Positions 33,849-45,566 of a stretch of 64,000 nucleotides of DNA are shown here, piece after piece. Position numbers and translations under genes: made by a program. How positions within the stretch are numbered: the first letter of the stretch is position 1; each line of letters begins with the position of its first letter. The stretch covers positions 16,582,001 to 16,646,000 of the forward strand of contig OX940869.1 in NCBI GenBank assembly GCA_954871525.1. Direction: 5' to 3'. The DNA comes from Parietaria judaica. Its lineage: Eukaryota > Streptophyta > Magnoliopsida > Rosales > Urticaceae. Below the pieces are notes generated by a model. It saw only the letters and a list, made by a program, of their open reading frames with translations, made no database searches and had not been told where the DNA came from.

Positions 33849-34725
33849 GAGATGGTGTTCCTGATCGAGGACAAGGTTATTGCGAACCTCCTCGTTGACG
33901 GAGAGCAGAAAGTCTCTACCGATGTCTGGTACCTAGACAATGGCTCGAGCAACCACATGACATGAGACCGAGCTAAGTTTGAAGAGCTCGATGAGAAGAT
34001 CACAGGGAACGTGAAATTTGGCAATGGCTCAATCGTCGAAGTTAGAGGCAGAGGGTCCATCCTGTTCGTGTGCAAAAATGGGGACCAACGCCTCATGACC
34101 CAGGTCTACTACATCCCAAAGCTGAAGAGTAACATCATCAGCCTCAGACAGATGACAGAGATCGGCAACACAGTGGTGATGTCTGGTCCCTATCTAAAGA
34201 TATGGAACAGAAGTGGCAACCTGCTGATGAAGGTGAAGAGAACGCCGAACAGGTTGTACAAGATTCTCCTGGAGACAGGCCAACCCGTCTTCTTAATGGC
34301 TTCCCTAGCAGACCCGGCCTGGTTGTGGCATGCGAGACTTGGGCATGTAAACATCTACGTGCTCAAGATGATGGGCGAGAAGGAGATGGCCATTGGGGTT
34401 CCCAAGATTGAGCACCCCAACCAGCTATGCGAATGCTGCATGATCGCGAAACAGGCTCGAGTGCCATTCCCGATCAAGGCTAAGTTCCAAGTAGAGCGAC
34501 CTCTCCAAGTGGTGCATGCGGACCTCTGTGGTCCAATCACCCCAGCAACTATAGCTGAAAGCAAGTATTTCCTACTACTTGTTGACGACTACAGTCACTG
34601 GATGTTGATCTACACGCTCAAGGAGAAGAGTGGAGCCTTTGAAGTTTTCAAGAAGTTCAAGAGGCTCGTGGAGAAAGGGTCAGAACACAAGAGGAAGGTC
34701 TTGAGAATAGACCGAGGTGGAGAGT
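33849..34725 (+). pseudogene. Copia-1 protease and N-terminal integrase
   Basis: The protease shows WYLDNGSSNHMT followed by a TGA stop, near 33960 (the D-x-G-x-S active-site pattern). The frame continues FGNGSIVEVRGRGSI and QVYYIPKLKSNIISLRQM. The integrase zinc region reads WLWHARLGHVN with LCECCMIAKQ (HHCC). The catalytic core starts at LQVVHADLCGPI (first Asp) and VLRIDRGGE (second Asp). The copy B LTR begins directly after GGE, before the catalytic Glu. Confidence 0.86.
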
Positions 34726-37464
34726 GTTGGACATATGTGTCCTTAAACAAGATATTTTATCCATTTGTAAAAGATTATGAGAAGTCGTTGAATAAAGATG
34801 ATGCTTATTACGATAATCTTATTATAGTTTCTGGTAGAGTAAAATAGAATGTTTGATTCCTTAGTTCATAAAGGATGCAATTATGTTATTATTATCACAA
34901 CAGAGTCAATGTGAGGAAGAATTAATAATCATAATAAATGAACTTAAAATGTCCGTGACCTGATCAACTGGGTGAGAGCCCATTAATCGTATAAGGTCAT
35001 TAATGTGACTAAGTGACAATCCTATTCTGGATTTTGTGTGTGTCACACTCACTATAAGTTCATTAAGTATGAAGTGTCTTCATACTGGACTGGACCTGAC
35101 TTAAACTCCGGAAGTTATCATATAAGACCGTCACTGATAACTTGGAGTTGAGTCACTAGTAGATGATCAAATGGATATTCGATCTAAGTCCTGAGTGATC
35201 TTGAGTCCAAGTTGCTGGCTTGATTGTTCTTTGATTTAACCGTTAAAGAACACGAAATATTACCGCTGTTCCCAACACTATTATTTTGGGAACATGATAG
35301 TCAGCAGTAAGGGTAGCTTGGTCATAGACATGGGCATCACACAGCTCTCTTCAGAGTGATGATGATTCCCTTGATTGTCGGTGGTAAGAAGTGAGAGGTA
35401 CCCGTGCGCAACTTATGAATCGAAACCATAAGTGGGTCACTCATAATATTACTGACTGAGTCAAGGATGAAAATGCAATGAGGGGCATAACGGTAGAAAC
35501 CGCCTGCTCGTGTGTGGATCATCAAGTGAAAGATCAATAACCCGAATTTGATTGTATCAATGGACACCCTGCTGTTATAAAGGGAATAATATATACCGTA
35601 TCACTAAAGAGTGCAGCCTCGGGTCTATAGTGGAATCACTTCGAGGTCTGACGAACAACTAGCAGTTCGTTGGAGCTTAAGTGATACGGGTCCATGGTCC
35701 CCAGGATAGCTCCGTAACGGATGATACGTACGTGATTAAAATACATTCTGGATAATGTTTAATCATTTGGCTTGACTTATAAAACTGAAAGGTCTGTGGC
35801 AGACGTCAGATAGTTTTATCGTTAGCGTGGCAAAAGTACCATATTTTGGTACACGAAATTAACTGATAAAAGAAAGTTAGAATTTATATTTTCTATCAGC
35901 ACCATGTTGTTGGAAATTAAATTCTAAGAAACTTTTCTTTTTGAACCGAGTCATTTCGACTACGGTTAGTGATTTATGGATTTTCTAAGTTTATTATCGG
36001 TTCGATAAACTTTAAAATTAAATCACATGCCACGAATTTAAATGATGGTGTGACACCATGACATTTTAATGTGTGATATTGAGATCAGGAAATATTAATA
36101 TAATTTAATTATTTGGATTTAATTATTAATATGTTATTAATAATTAATTAATAATTAATAGATTTATATTAATAAATAAAAATATATATTTATATATATC
36201 TTTATATGTGTAAATTCGAATTAGGGTTTCATAATATGAAACCCTAGGCAATTCGAATAATATGATTTGATCTTTCCATATTTGCGGCATAAGTACCAAA
36301 TGTTTTGGTATCTTGGCAAATCCCTAAAATCAATTTAATCAATTGGATCGGTTATGATTTAATATCAACCGTTGGATTAGGATATTGATAAATTCGAATT
36401 TAATAACTTGGTAACCAAGTTTCATTTTTCGAATTTGGTTAATTAATTATATCCGTTAGATCGGTCTAAGATTTAATCTTTACCGTCGGATTGGAAATTA
36501 ATTAATTATATATATTTATATAATTTTCGAATTAAAGGTTAAGGATAAAATCGAAATTGTTTTTAATAAATCTTTTTATATTTGATTTTATCCTAAACTA
36601 ATTTGATCCATTAGATCGGTTTAAAGATTTATCTAAACCGTTGGATCTAGATAATGATAATTCGAATTTTAATATAAATATATATGATAATTCGAATTTA
36701 ATAAAGATAAGAAGATAAGATTGGATTTTTGATTTATCCAAATCTTTGTTATTTAATTAAATCCCTAATTAATTATATCCATTGGATTTAGATGCGATTA
36801 AATCTGGACCATTGGATTAAGATAATTAATTACATTTAATATATAGAATTCGAATTTTAGGGAGGGAATTTCTCCAATTCGGTTACGGTTTGAGCGTATA
36901 AATAGGAGGCTCATTCTACACATTTTTCACACCTTTCCCCAGAGAAAAATTCGAACTCTCCCTCTTCCTCAGGGTCTGTGAATTTTCTCTCTGATCTCTC
37001 TTTTCTGGTTCGGCTTAGGAGACTATTTCTCCGGAAGCTTAAAAAGAACCATCAGTTAAAATTTTGCGACGGAGTTCTGCCGGCGAAGCCCACGATTCGG
37101 TACGAGGATTCCAGGAGAATATCCCGGAAGATCACGGTAGTTTCCCTCAGCACTGGCGGAGCCCTGCCCGATTCAGAACGCGCAGCCGGAAGTCGTCAAT
37201 TGAGGTACGGCCTTATGCATTGGGTTAATAGATGCAACCATTTATTGCTTTCTATTTATTATGACTAGATTATTAATAATGATATATGAATATTAAATTA
37301 CATAATATTTATCAGATCTTGTGAAATGGTTATTATCCGATATCCGGACCGTTGGACGGATAACAAGTTATTCCGCTTTAAATTAATTTTTTAAATGTTA
37401 CCCGGACGGTTCGGAGGCTATATTCGTGATAATTTACACGGAATCCGAAATGTGATTCCCAACA
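34726..37464 (+). mobile_element. Solo LTR (copy B of the TGTTGG family) inside copia-1 integrase
   Basis: Starts tgttggacatatgtgtcc and ends gtgattcccaaca. The flanking 5-mers gagag (34721-34725) and aagag (37465-37469) differ at one base; the conserved integrase reading GGEFT across the junction supports an original gagag. A TATA box lies at 36897 (tataaatag). No primer-binding site follows, so it is a solo LTR. Its U3 part holds recurring imperfect palindromes of the type atccattggatc and accgttggat. Confidence 0.92.
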
Positions 37465-39303
37465 AAGAGTTCACATCCCAGCAGTTCGTAGAGTTCTGCG
37501 ATGAGGAAGGAGTCGAGCGCCACCTGACCGCACCATACACTCCCCAGCAGAACGGTGTGGTGGAGAGACGAAACCGGACAGTGATGGATACAGCAAGGAG
37601 CTTGCTGAAGAGTATGCAAGTACCAGCGAGATTTTGTGGAAAAGCAGTTAGACACGCGGTCTATTTGTTAAACCGTCTGCCAACGAAGGCACTAGGAGAG
37701 TGCACACCCTACCAGGCATTGAATGGGAAGAAACCTCACTTGGACCACTTGGGAGTGTTTGGGTGCACCGCACATGTGAAATCTGTGGGTTCCCATCTCA
37801 AGAAGCTCGATGACAGGAGTCAGTCGATGGTGTACCTTGGTGTTGAAGACAGAAGCAAGGCACATAAACTCTTTGACCCCCGATGCGGCAAGATCTAGGT
37901 GAGCAGAGATGCCGTGTTCGAAGAAGACGGATTGGCGTGACGAGAACGGAGACCCCGAGCAGAACTCAGTTGAGTTCGTAGTAGAAGAAGAAGAAGGCAT
38001 TGCCGAGCAGGAAGGTACCCCCCATCAGCTCGGGTACCCCCTCCAACTCGGGTACCCCTACCAGCTCTGGTCCCCCCACCAGCTCTGGTCCCCCCACCAT
38101 CTCTGGTACCCACACCCAGGACACTCAGCCCGAGCAGACTCAGCTCGTCCAGCTCAGGAGATTCCTCGATCAAGGATGGCCCAAGGGGATTTCGTCCCCT
38201 AGCAGAAGTCTATAAAGAGTCTCAGGAAGTGGAGATAAATTAGAAGAGTTGTCCTTGTTGTGCGCCGAGGAGCCAGCCAACTACCAAGAGGCAGCAAGCG
38301 AGCAGGAATGGCAGGAGGCAATGAAGAAGGAGTTGGAGTCCATCGAGAAGTACAAGACATGGGAGCTCACCGACCTACCTAAAGGTCAGAAGCCAATTGG
38401 CTTGAAATGGTTCTACATGCTCAAGAAGGACACCGAGGGGAATGTCCTAAAGCACAAGGCAAGGCTAGTAGCCAAAGGCTACGTGCAGAGGAAAGGAGTC
38501 GACTTCGAGGAAGTGTTTACTCCCGTGGCGAGACTAGACACGATCAGACTCATCCTAGCTCTAGCAGCTCATCGAGGTTGGGAGATTCACCACATGGATG
38601 TCAAGTCGGCATTCTTAAATGGTAACCTCGAGGAAGAAGTCTACATCAGTCAACCAGAAGGTTTTGGTGTGAAGGGCAAGGAGCAGAAGGTGTACAAGCT
38701 TTCCAAGGCTCTATACGGGCTATGTCAAGCTCCAACGGTGTGGAACATACTCCTCGACTAGAGTTTGAAGAATCTTGGATTTACTAAGTGCTCCAGGGAG
38801 CAGGCAATGTACACCAGGAGCAGCAAAGAAGAAGTTCTGGTCTTCGGAGTCTATGTGGACGACCTGATAGACACTGGATCCAGTGCAGGAGGCGTAGAAG
38901 GATTCAAGAAGAAAATGATGGCCGAGTTCAAGATGAGTGATCTTGGACTACTTTCTTACTACCTCGGCATCGAGGTAGAACAGAAGAAAGACTTCATCAC
39001 GCTGAAGTAGTCGGCCTACGCGAAGAAGATCATCAAGCAGTTCGAGATGGCGGATTGCAACCCGAGCAGATACCCAATGGAGGCGAAGCTGCAACTCGGG
39101 AAGGATGCTGAAGAAGGATAATTGGATCCCACAGAGTACAGACGCGTGATCGGGTGTCTGAGGTATCTCACCCACACCTAACCAGACATTTCTCACGTAG
39201 TCGGGATAGTTAGTCGTTTCATGGAGAAGCCTAAAAGTGCACACCAGCAGGCCGTGAAGTACATTTTGTTCTACGTGAAGGGAACGATGGACTACGAGAT
39301 CCA
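37465..39303 (+). pseudogene. Copia-1 integrase C-terminal part and reverse transcriptase; RNase H missing
   Basis: Resumes as FTSQQFVEFCDEEGVERH and TPQQNGVVERRNRTVMDTA, the catalytic Glu region, then YLLNRLPTKALGECTPYQAL and a stop after RCGKI. A repetitive linker (38010-38130) encodes Ser/Pro/His-rich tracts. The reverse transcriptase starts near 38290 with [20 protein letters not shown], then [40 protein letters not shown] (first Asp) and VFGVYVDDLIDTG (the YVDD box, intact). In-frame stops lie near 38759, 39008, 39119 and 39179. The reading ends at AVKYILFYVKGTMDYEIQ, exactly where the RNase H domain should begin, and the 3' LTR follows at once. Confidence 0.87.
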
Positions 39304-39304
39304 A

Positions 39305-39888
39305 TAAGCCTGACTTGGCTCAACCCCTAGCAGAGATTTCCCCACCAGGGATTTCCCCACCAGAGTGAGCAGAGAAGAGCCCGAGCAGAGATCTTCCTAG
39401 CAGAAAGTTCCCCACCAGATACGTTCCTACCAGAGATGCTCCTACTAGACATACCCCTAGCAGAGATAAGGGGAACAGAAGTGGCTCCCTAGAAGACGAG
39501 CCTCGAGAAGGAATGCCCCGGGCAGAAACACACCCTAGCAGTCCTGCTAGGGACACCCGACCAGAAGTCATCGAAACCCATTCTAGAAGGTGCCAAACTT
39601 GAGGAGCAAGTTTGGAGATTTGATTTGATTTGGTTTCTTGATTCTGTTAGGATTTGAATGTAAATATATAAGATATGATTGAGTTTATTTTAGGAAGGTT
39701 AGCTAGGGTTTCGTTTTTTCTGGTCTCCTATAAATACTAGTGTTAGTGTTTATTTTTTGTAACTCCATTATTGCAATTTTGCTATTCGATTAATCAGAGA
39801 AACTTTCTCTCCCAAAGTTTTCTTGCTTTCTTTTCCTTTGTTCTTCGTGATCTTCTTTTGGTTGCAGATCCATTATTGGGAACCAACA
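39305..39888 (+). repeat. Copia-1 3' LTR
   Basis: Matches the 5' LTR from aagcctgacttggctc to gggaaccaaca but lacks its first approximately 9 bases (tgtgagttt). The deletion that removed RNase H and the polypurine tract therefore ended at the LTR edge. It is followed by gacca (39889-39893). Confidence 0.9.
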
Positions 39889-39893
39889 GACCA

Positions 39894-40581
39894 GTGACTT
39901 CTGAACTCAGACATATCTAGACTAACAGTAAAGTCATAATTATGAGATCGCCAATTTCTTGGAGAAAAACCTAGTTAGATTTTATCATTTCCCTTGAAGA
40001 CAAAGAGATTTCAGAGTCTAAAGAAGATCAAACTCAAAGTAATGACCATTATACTATATATATACAAACACAAAGCGTGCTCATTTATAGCAAATGGACA
40101 ATGTTTGAAACTCAGACATTAATAAAGCTTGAAATAATGGAGAAAAAGGGCAGACCTTGAAACAGAAGAGAGCTCGAAGAGCTTGCCCATGGCGGAGAAG
40201 AAAACGGCGGCGACTTGGGATTCTCAGAGAACGGAGATCTCTCGAGCTTTCTTGAGAAATCCTGACCGTCGCTTAGATAAGGCCACCTGTCTGCTGACTT
40301 TGTTATCGATCCGGTTCAGCTCAACCCTACCTCAATCCCATTTGGAATACCCCGAAGTAGACGAAGAAGAAGAGGCTTAGGAAACCCTAAGTGATCAAAT
40401 CTGGTTCGTCTCCATAGTGGAAGTGGATCGAGTGAGCAGATAATACGATCCTTTTTTCTTTGTATGCTTGCTTGACGTGTGTTAAGGTCGGATCCGGTCG
40501 GACCCATTTAGTAAAGAAACAGGCGACGCCCGTTGTTAATCAGCGAGGCAACAACGCGCGTCGGCGACGAGAGAGGAAAAG
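39894..40581. other. Non-transposon-like DNA right of copia-1, with a short ORF
   Basis: Once the copia element is removed this joins the DNA left of 32042. It contains an ORF of about 63 residues (ATG 40189; [20 protein letters not shown] and an acidic end DEEEEA, stop at 40380) with a good start context (cccatggcgg). I recognise no domain. It may be a fragment of a host gene's first exon or chance. The last 130 bases are GC-rich and could belong to the Tat-type LTR seen right of 49723. No promoter can be fixed. Confidence 0.35.
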
Positions 40582-40924
40582 TGGTGTAGATAGAAGCGGA
40601 AGAAAATGATGAATCTTCTCAAGAACACAAAGTTCTGTATTTTCTTCTTATTATCAAGCTACTAGAAAGAATTTCCTATGCCATCGTGAAGAGGAAGATG
40701 TCCCAAAAAAAAAACATAAAAGGAAATAACAACAAATCAGGCAATAAATTGCCGACAACATGGAAATCAAATAATAGCTAAATAAAATGCAATAATATGA
40801 AAATAAAGGCTTGACGGATGGCTTCTTGCGATCTTGTTGGCTGATTGGTGAGATTGGATATCAACCTTTACTCTTTCCTTTGCGGTCTCGAGCTTCCAAG
40901 AAAGTGAGAGCGGTTATATCGGCA
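40582..40924 (-). repeat. Gypsy-2 3' LTR
   Basis: 343 bp. On the plus strand it runs from tggtgtagat to atatcggca. It contains the last 21 codons of pol (stop at 40861). The copy at 45042/49723 matches closely. Confidence 0.85.
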
Positions 40925-43807
40925 TCATTCTCCCCTGGGTCAAAGGAATTTGTCCCCGAATTAGGCGGTGAGTCGTCGTCAGAGTTGTCCCCGTTGTAGA
41001 GGCGAAGATGTTTGACGTTAAAAACATCATGTGTGCGGATGTGGCTCGGGAGACGTAGGCGGTAGGCGTTGGGATTAATCTTCTCCACAATCTCAACGGG
41101 GCCGATAGTCTTGGGCCGTAATTTGTTGAACTCATGTGTGGGGATGCGGTCTTTTGTCAACACTGCCCAAACATAATCACCAACATCGAACATGACGTCG
41201 CGGCTTTTTTATCAGCATCGCACTTGTAATGGAGCGTAACTTCTTCGAGCTTGGCGGCTGTCGTGCGATGTACCTCTTGGAGCTGTTCGATTAGGGCAGC
41301 AGCGTCACCGTGCACGGTGGTCGGTTCATGAACGGGGGCAGGGTCCAACGGGCCGCGAGGGATAGTGCCATAGACGACGTCAAACGGGCTAAGACTGGTA
41401 CTTCGATTGACCGCATGGTTGTGGGCAAACTCCATTTGGCATAACTTGAGGTCCCACCCTTTAATATTGTCACCCACGAGGCAACGGAGCAAGTCACCGA
41501 GTGAGCGGTTGACTACTTCGGTTTGCTTGTCTGTTTGCGGATGGTAGGCACTTCTAAAGTCGAGGCGCGTGTTGGCTAGACGCCAAAGGCTCCGCAAAAA
41601 GTGACTCAAGAAATGTGTGTCGCAGTCGGATACGATGGATGTTGGAAGACTGTATAATCGGTATACTTCACGGAAGTAAAGGGAGGCCACGTTGCTTGCA
41701 TCGGACGTCTTCTTGCATGGGATAAAATGGACCATCTTGGAGAACCGATTAACCACCACAAAGATAGATTCATTTCCCCGTTGTGTGCGAGGTAGACCAA
41801 GCCCAAAGCCCATGCTAACATCGCTCCACGGTTTTGTAGGGACGGGGAGTGAAAGATAGAGCCTGGAATTCGAAGCTTTCCCTTAAGCGGCGTGGCACGT
41901 GCGACACCGATCGACAAAGCGGGCCACATCTTTTCGCATTGTAGGCCAATAGTACGACGCAGCTACGAGGGCAAATGTGCGGTCGTGTCCGACGTGGCCC
42001 TCGTTATGTAGGTTGCGGATGATCATGAGGTGAAGACTACACTCGGGGATGCACAATTTTCGCGCGTAGAAGAGAAATCCATCAGCGTGAGCATCAAGGG
42101 GCTGACTAAACCGGGCAAAAAATGGATCTGTTTTGTACAGATCAGGCAGTAGTTCGAACCCCGGGATCAAAATCCGAAGTTGCGTCATTAGCGCGTGACG
42201 GCGGCTCAAAGCATCAGTGACTAGATTAAGAACCCTTGCTTTGTGTTTGATGGAGAAAGTAAACTGTTGACGGAAGTCAATCCATGAAGCGTGACGTGCC
42301 AAAACTTTATCTTGCGTACCGAGGTGCTTAAAGGCGTTGTGGTCGGTGAAGAGGACAAATTCTTTGCAATAAAGGTAGTGGCGCCAATGGTGGATTGAGC
42401 GAACGATAGCGAAGAACTCCACATCATAAGTGTTGTAGCGTACTTTCAAACCGGTGAGCTTTTCACTAATGTACGCGACCGGACGACCGGCTTGACTTAG
42501 GACGGCATTGATGTCGACTTTAGACGCATCGCAATGAAGAAGAAACGGTTGCTCAAAATCCGGGAGTACAAGGATCACAGCGGTCGTTAATTTTTCTTTA
42601 ATAAAGGAAAAGGCGGTTTCCGCTTCCGGGCTCCAATGAAAATGCCCCGTATTTATGCATTTGGTGATAGGCGCCATAATAGAACTAAAGTGGGGGATAA
42701 ACCGTCGGTAAAAAGAGCTAAGCCGTGAAAACTACGAACCTCAGTGACGGTCGACGGATGTGGCCAAGATTGGACAGCTTGAATTTTGGAGGAATCCACT
42801 GAAAGCCCCTCGACAGAGATGACATATCCCGAAAAGGTAACGCGATCGGTGGCAAATGAGCATTTCTATACACCGGCATAAAAGGAAGGGCTACGGAAAA
42901 CAAGTAAAACCTTTTGGAGATGATGCAAATGGTCGTCGGGGTTAGCGTTAAAAATTAAGACATCATCAAAATATACGACCACAAATTTACCGATGAATGG
43001 CCAGAGCGCTTGGTTCATCACCCGCATGAACGTGCTTGGGACGTTGGAAAGTCCTAAAGGCATGATGATCCACTCATAAAGACCCTTGCGAGTCTTGAAT
43101 GTAGTTTTCTAGTCGTTGCCGGGGCGAATTCGGATTTGGTGATAGCCGCTTTTAAGGTCGAGTTTTCTACTCATTACCACCGGACTCATACGGTAATGAG
43201 CATGGTTCAGAAGTTGTGCATTGGGGACGAGATCGATGTGAGGCTGTATGTCACGTAGCGGGGGAAGCGAGTCGGGTGACGCGACCGGAAACACATCGGG
43301 AAAGTCCTGCAAATCTGCTTAGACAATGGGTGGAATGGGCATGATAGAGGGTCTATCATTGGTGTGGCCAATGAGGGCGTAGAAAATGCCCGACTCGTGC
43401 GCGGCAGCTTCAAAATTGACACGATTCAAAAGGCTTATAGACGTACGACGAGCGGGAGGGGCTGTCGGATTAGAGGCTAACAACATAATTTTTTTTCTCG
43501 CCAAATAGGAAGCTATACGTATTGGTCTCGCCGTCGTGAATTGTATGATGATTAAATTGCCACGGTCGCCCAAGAAGTAAATGAAACGCATCCATTGTAA
43601 CAATATCACATAATATATCGTCTTTGTATGTTTGCCTAATAGAAAAATGTACCCAAACACGTTTGGAAACGGAGACGTTGGTGCCAGATTGTAACCACGC
43701 AAGTTTGTATGGTTTCGGGTGTGGTTCCGGTGTAAGACCGAGCTTTTTGATGACCTCGTCGGAAACAATATCCTACAACTTTCGGAGTCTATCACAAAGC
43801 GACACAC
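40861..43807 (-). pseudogene. Gypsy-2 pol: protease, partly deleted reverse transcriptase, RNase H, integrase
   Basis: Minus strand. The protease reads RFVIDSESC (family DSGSC, so Gly is Glu). Reverse transcriptase shows DFPDVFPVASPDSLPPLRDI and HYRMSPVVMS, then jumps to RKLDLKSGYHQIRIRPG. About 65 residues with the first strands of the palm are therefore missing. The catalytic box [12 protein letters not shown] is present. RNase H reads LLHCDASKVDINAVLSQAGR and VLFTDHNAFKHLG. The integrase has ECSLHLMIIRNLHNEGHVGH with CRTCHA, then NRFSKMVHFIPCKKTSDAS, SDCDTHFLSHFLRSLWRL and YHPQTDKQTEVVNRSLGDLL. The C-terminus (NKLRPKTIGPVEIVEKINPN, then FNVKHLRLYN) runs into the 3' LTR. Stops and frameshifts are present. 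Confidence 0.85.
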
Positions 43808-44020
43808 CTTGTCACCAATCGTGCACGATGATTGAAAAATGTTGGTGTGAAGCTACTCATTTTCACGGCTAGGTGGAGTGAGAACACTACGCCGGAGGAC
43901 AAGTGCATGTCCCACATTGCCCAAGACTTCTTCAATCTCTTCGTGGTCATCGTGTTCTTCGTCATAAATGAGATCGCCAAAAAATTCAGCATGTTGTTCG
44001 TCGATGAACAAGCCCGGGCG

Positions 44021-45006
44021 TTAGGTGAGCGGGCATTGAGCTCGACGATGGCCTGGTTCGCCACAACCAAAACAATGGAGACCGCTGGTATGTCTTGTGC
44101 GAGTTATGGGAGGCAATCCCGCAGGAGGAAAAGCTGCAGGAAAAGAGGCTGGTGGAAGAGATCCTGCTGGAAGAAATCCTGCTGCATTTGCTACTAGAGG
44201 GTGTGCACGAATTTCTGGAGCAGGGGTAAGCGAGCAGTTGTTTGTGGCTATAAGAGGCAGCAAGGATTGGAGCTCGATGCACCGGGGCTGTAGCGGAAGG
44301 TGTTGCGGGATTGCTGGAGTTCGATTATGGTAGCTCTTTGATGTGCTTCCGCCACATTTACTGGATCAAATAAATTCAAAACATCTCGGATTTGAGTGCG
44401 TAAACCTCCAATGTATCGCGATGTCAATTGCGCCTTGGTCTCATTGAGATCGTTTTGCGTGACGAGCAAACGAAATGCACCAGTGTAATCATCTACGGTC
44501 TTGGAACCTTGGCGAAGATTTTGAAGATTGTGATAAAGGGTGCGCGCGTGATTATACGGGAGACACTCCGCACGGATATGCTTCTTTAATTTTAGCCAAA
44601 AATCAATTTTGGATTTACCGGTCCGGGCTCGTTGAGTCTTGAAGTGCATTCACCACGCCGCAGCGCGGCCTTGGAACCGAGTAGTGACAAGAGATGCTCG
44701 TCTCGTTTCCAAAACCTCCTTGAACTCGAGAACCTCTTCGGTTGCGACAAGCCAATCAAGAAACTCGTCAGCTTAAAAACCTCCATGGAACTCGTGACCG
44801 TAGCCGCCGTAATTTTGCGCGTATGGATTCTCGCAATCATCCTCGGTGTCGGATTCATCTTGCCGTTGTTGTTGCTGGGTCCTATTGTGTATTAGTGCAC
44901 TCACTTGGCGAGTTAACAACTCGATCTGAGCGTGTAACCCGTCGAAGTATTCTCGTCTCACAAATTCCTCTACGGAAGCGTCATGAACGACTCGTTTCTT
45001 CGGCAC
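44021..45006 (-). pseudogene. Gypsy-2 gag (Retrotrans_gag) with CCHC knuckle
   Basis: The start at 45006 (MPKKRVVHDASVEEFVRREY) lies 36 bases inside the primer-binding site end, the usual spacing. After a frameshift the core gag domain reads SKIDFWLKLKKHIRAECL, LYHNLQNLRQGSKTVDDYTG and TSRYIGGLRTQIRDVLNLFD, matching CRM-type gag. An Ala/Pro-rich linker precedes an intact CCHC knuckle, CFGCGEPGHRRAQC, near 44045. Frameshifts near 44600 and 44250 split the frame. In the living element gag would package the RNA. Confidence 0.85.
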
Positions 45007-45041
45007 CAGCTGCGCAAGAATCGAGTGGCTCTGATACCAAC

Positions 45042-45224
45042 TGGTGTAGATCGAAATGCAAGAAAACGATGAATCTTCTTAAGAACACAAAGTTTTGTAT
45101 TTTCTTCTTATTATCAAGCTACCAAAAATAATTCCCCTCTGCCATCGTGAAGAGGAAGATGTCCAAAAAAACATAAAAGGAAATAACAACAAATTAGGCA
45201 ATAAATTGCCAACAACATGGAAAT
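45042..45224 (-). repeat. Gypsy-2 5' LTR, inner part
   Basis: Starts tggtgtagat on the plus strand and matches 40582-40772 of the 3' LTR. It is cut at 45224 by copia-2; the rest resumes at 49568-49723. The 5-bp duplication gaaat (45220-45224 and 49563-49567) marks that insertion. Confidence 0.88.
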
Positions 45225-45521
45225 TGGTATAAATATATTGGATGACCTCTACAATATCCATGGACACGTTTAGAGATGGTGGATAATTCTAGAGATGGAG
45301 AAATTTAGAGACATCGGAGGATTCTAGAGATGGAGAATTCTAGAGAATACTATTTGATTGGATGATACAATGTATTGTATTAATGCTATGGCCTTTCATG
45401 TACATGTCTTGAGCCTAGAAATAGAGGCCATTGTAAAGCATCAAAACATAAGCAATACAAATTTTCTCTACCATTCTCTTTACATTGTTCTTATTATCTC
45501 TAGCAATATCTTTATTTTACA
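45225..45521 (+). repeat. Copia-2 5' LTR
   Basis: Begins tggtataaatatattgg and ends tttattttaca. It holds repeats of tctagagatgga and agagaatactatttg. The following acacgttatcagcacga is the type of primer site seen next to several plant copia LTRs. The 3' copy has a deletion of about 25 bp near its end. Confidence 0.85.
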
Positions 45522-45566
45522 ACACGTTATCAGCACGATTACTCTAAGAAATCACACTTGAGATCT

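Larger units (their letters stand above)
32047..39888 (+). mobile_element. Copia-1: Ty1/copia element with a nested solo LTR
   Basis: Flanked by the exact 5-bp duplication gacca. The 5' LTR (32047-32628), primer-binding site, gag, protease, integrase, reverse transcriptase and 3' LTR (39305-39888) are in copia order on the plus strand. The RNase H domain, the polypurine tract and the first bases of the 3' LTR are deleted. A solo LTR (34726-37464) splits the integrase. Without it the element is about 5.1 kb, normal for copia. Confidence 0.9.

Noticed and set aside
35337..35567. A 76-residue minus-strand frame conserved at 35337-35567, 56317-56547 and 60990-61220
   Set aside because: The three copies lie at the same place in young copies of one LTR; overall LTR similarity explains the conservation. 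It has no domain and is not kept in copy A.
40183..40380. Intact small host gene
   Set aside because: A good start context but no recognisable domain, no second exon and no promoter; kept only as a possible fragment.
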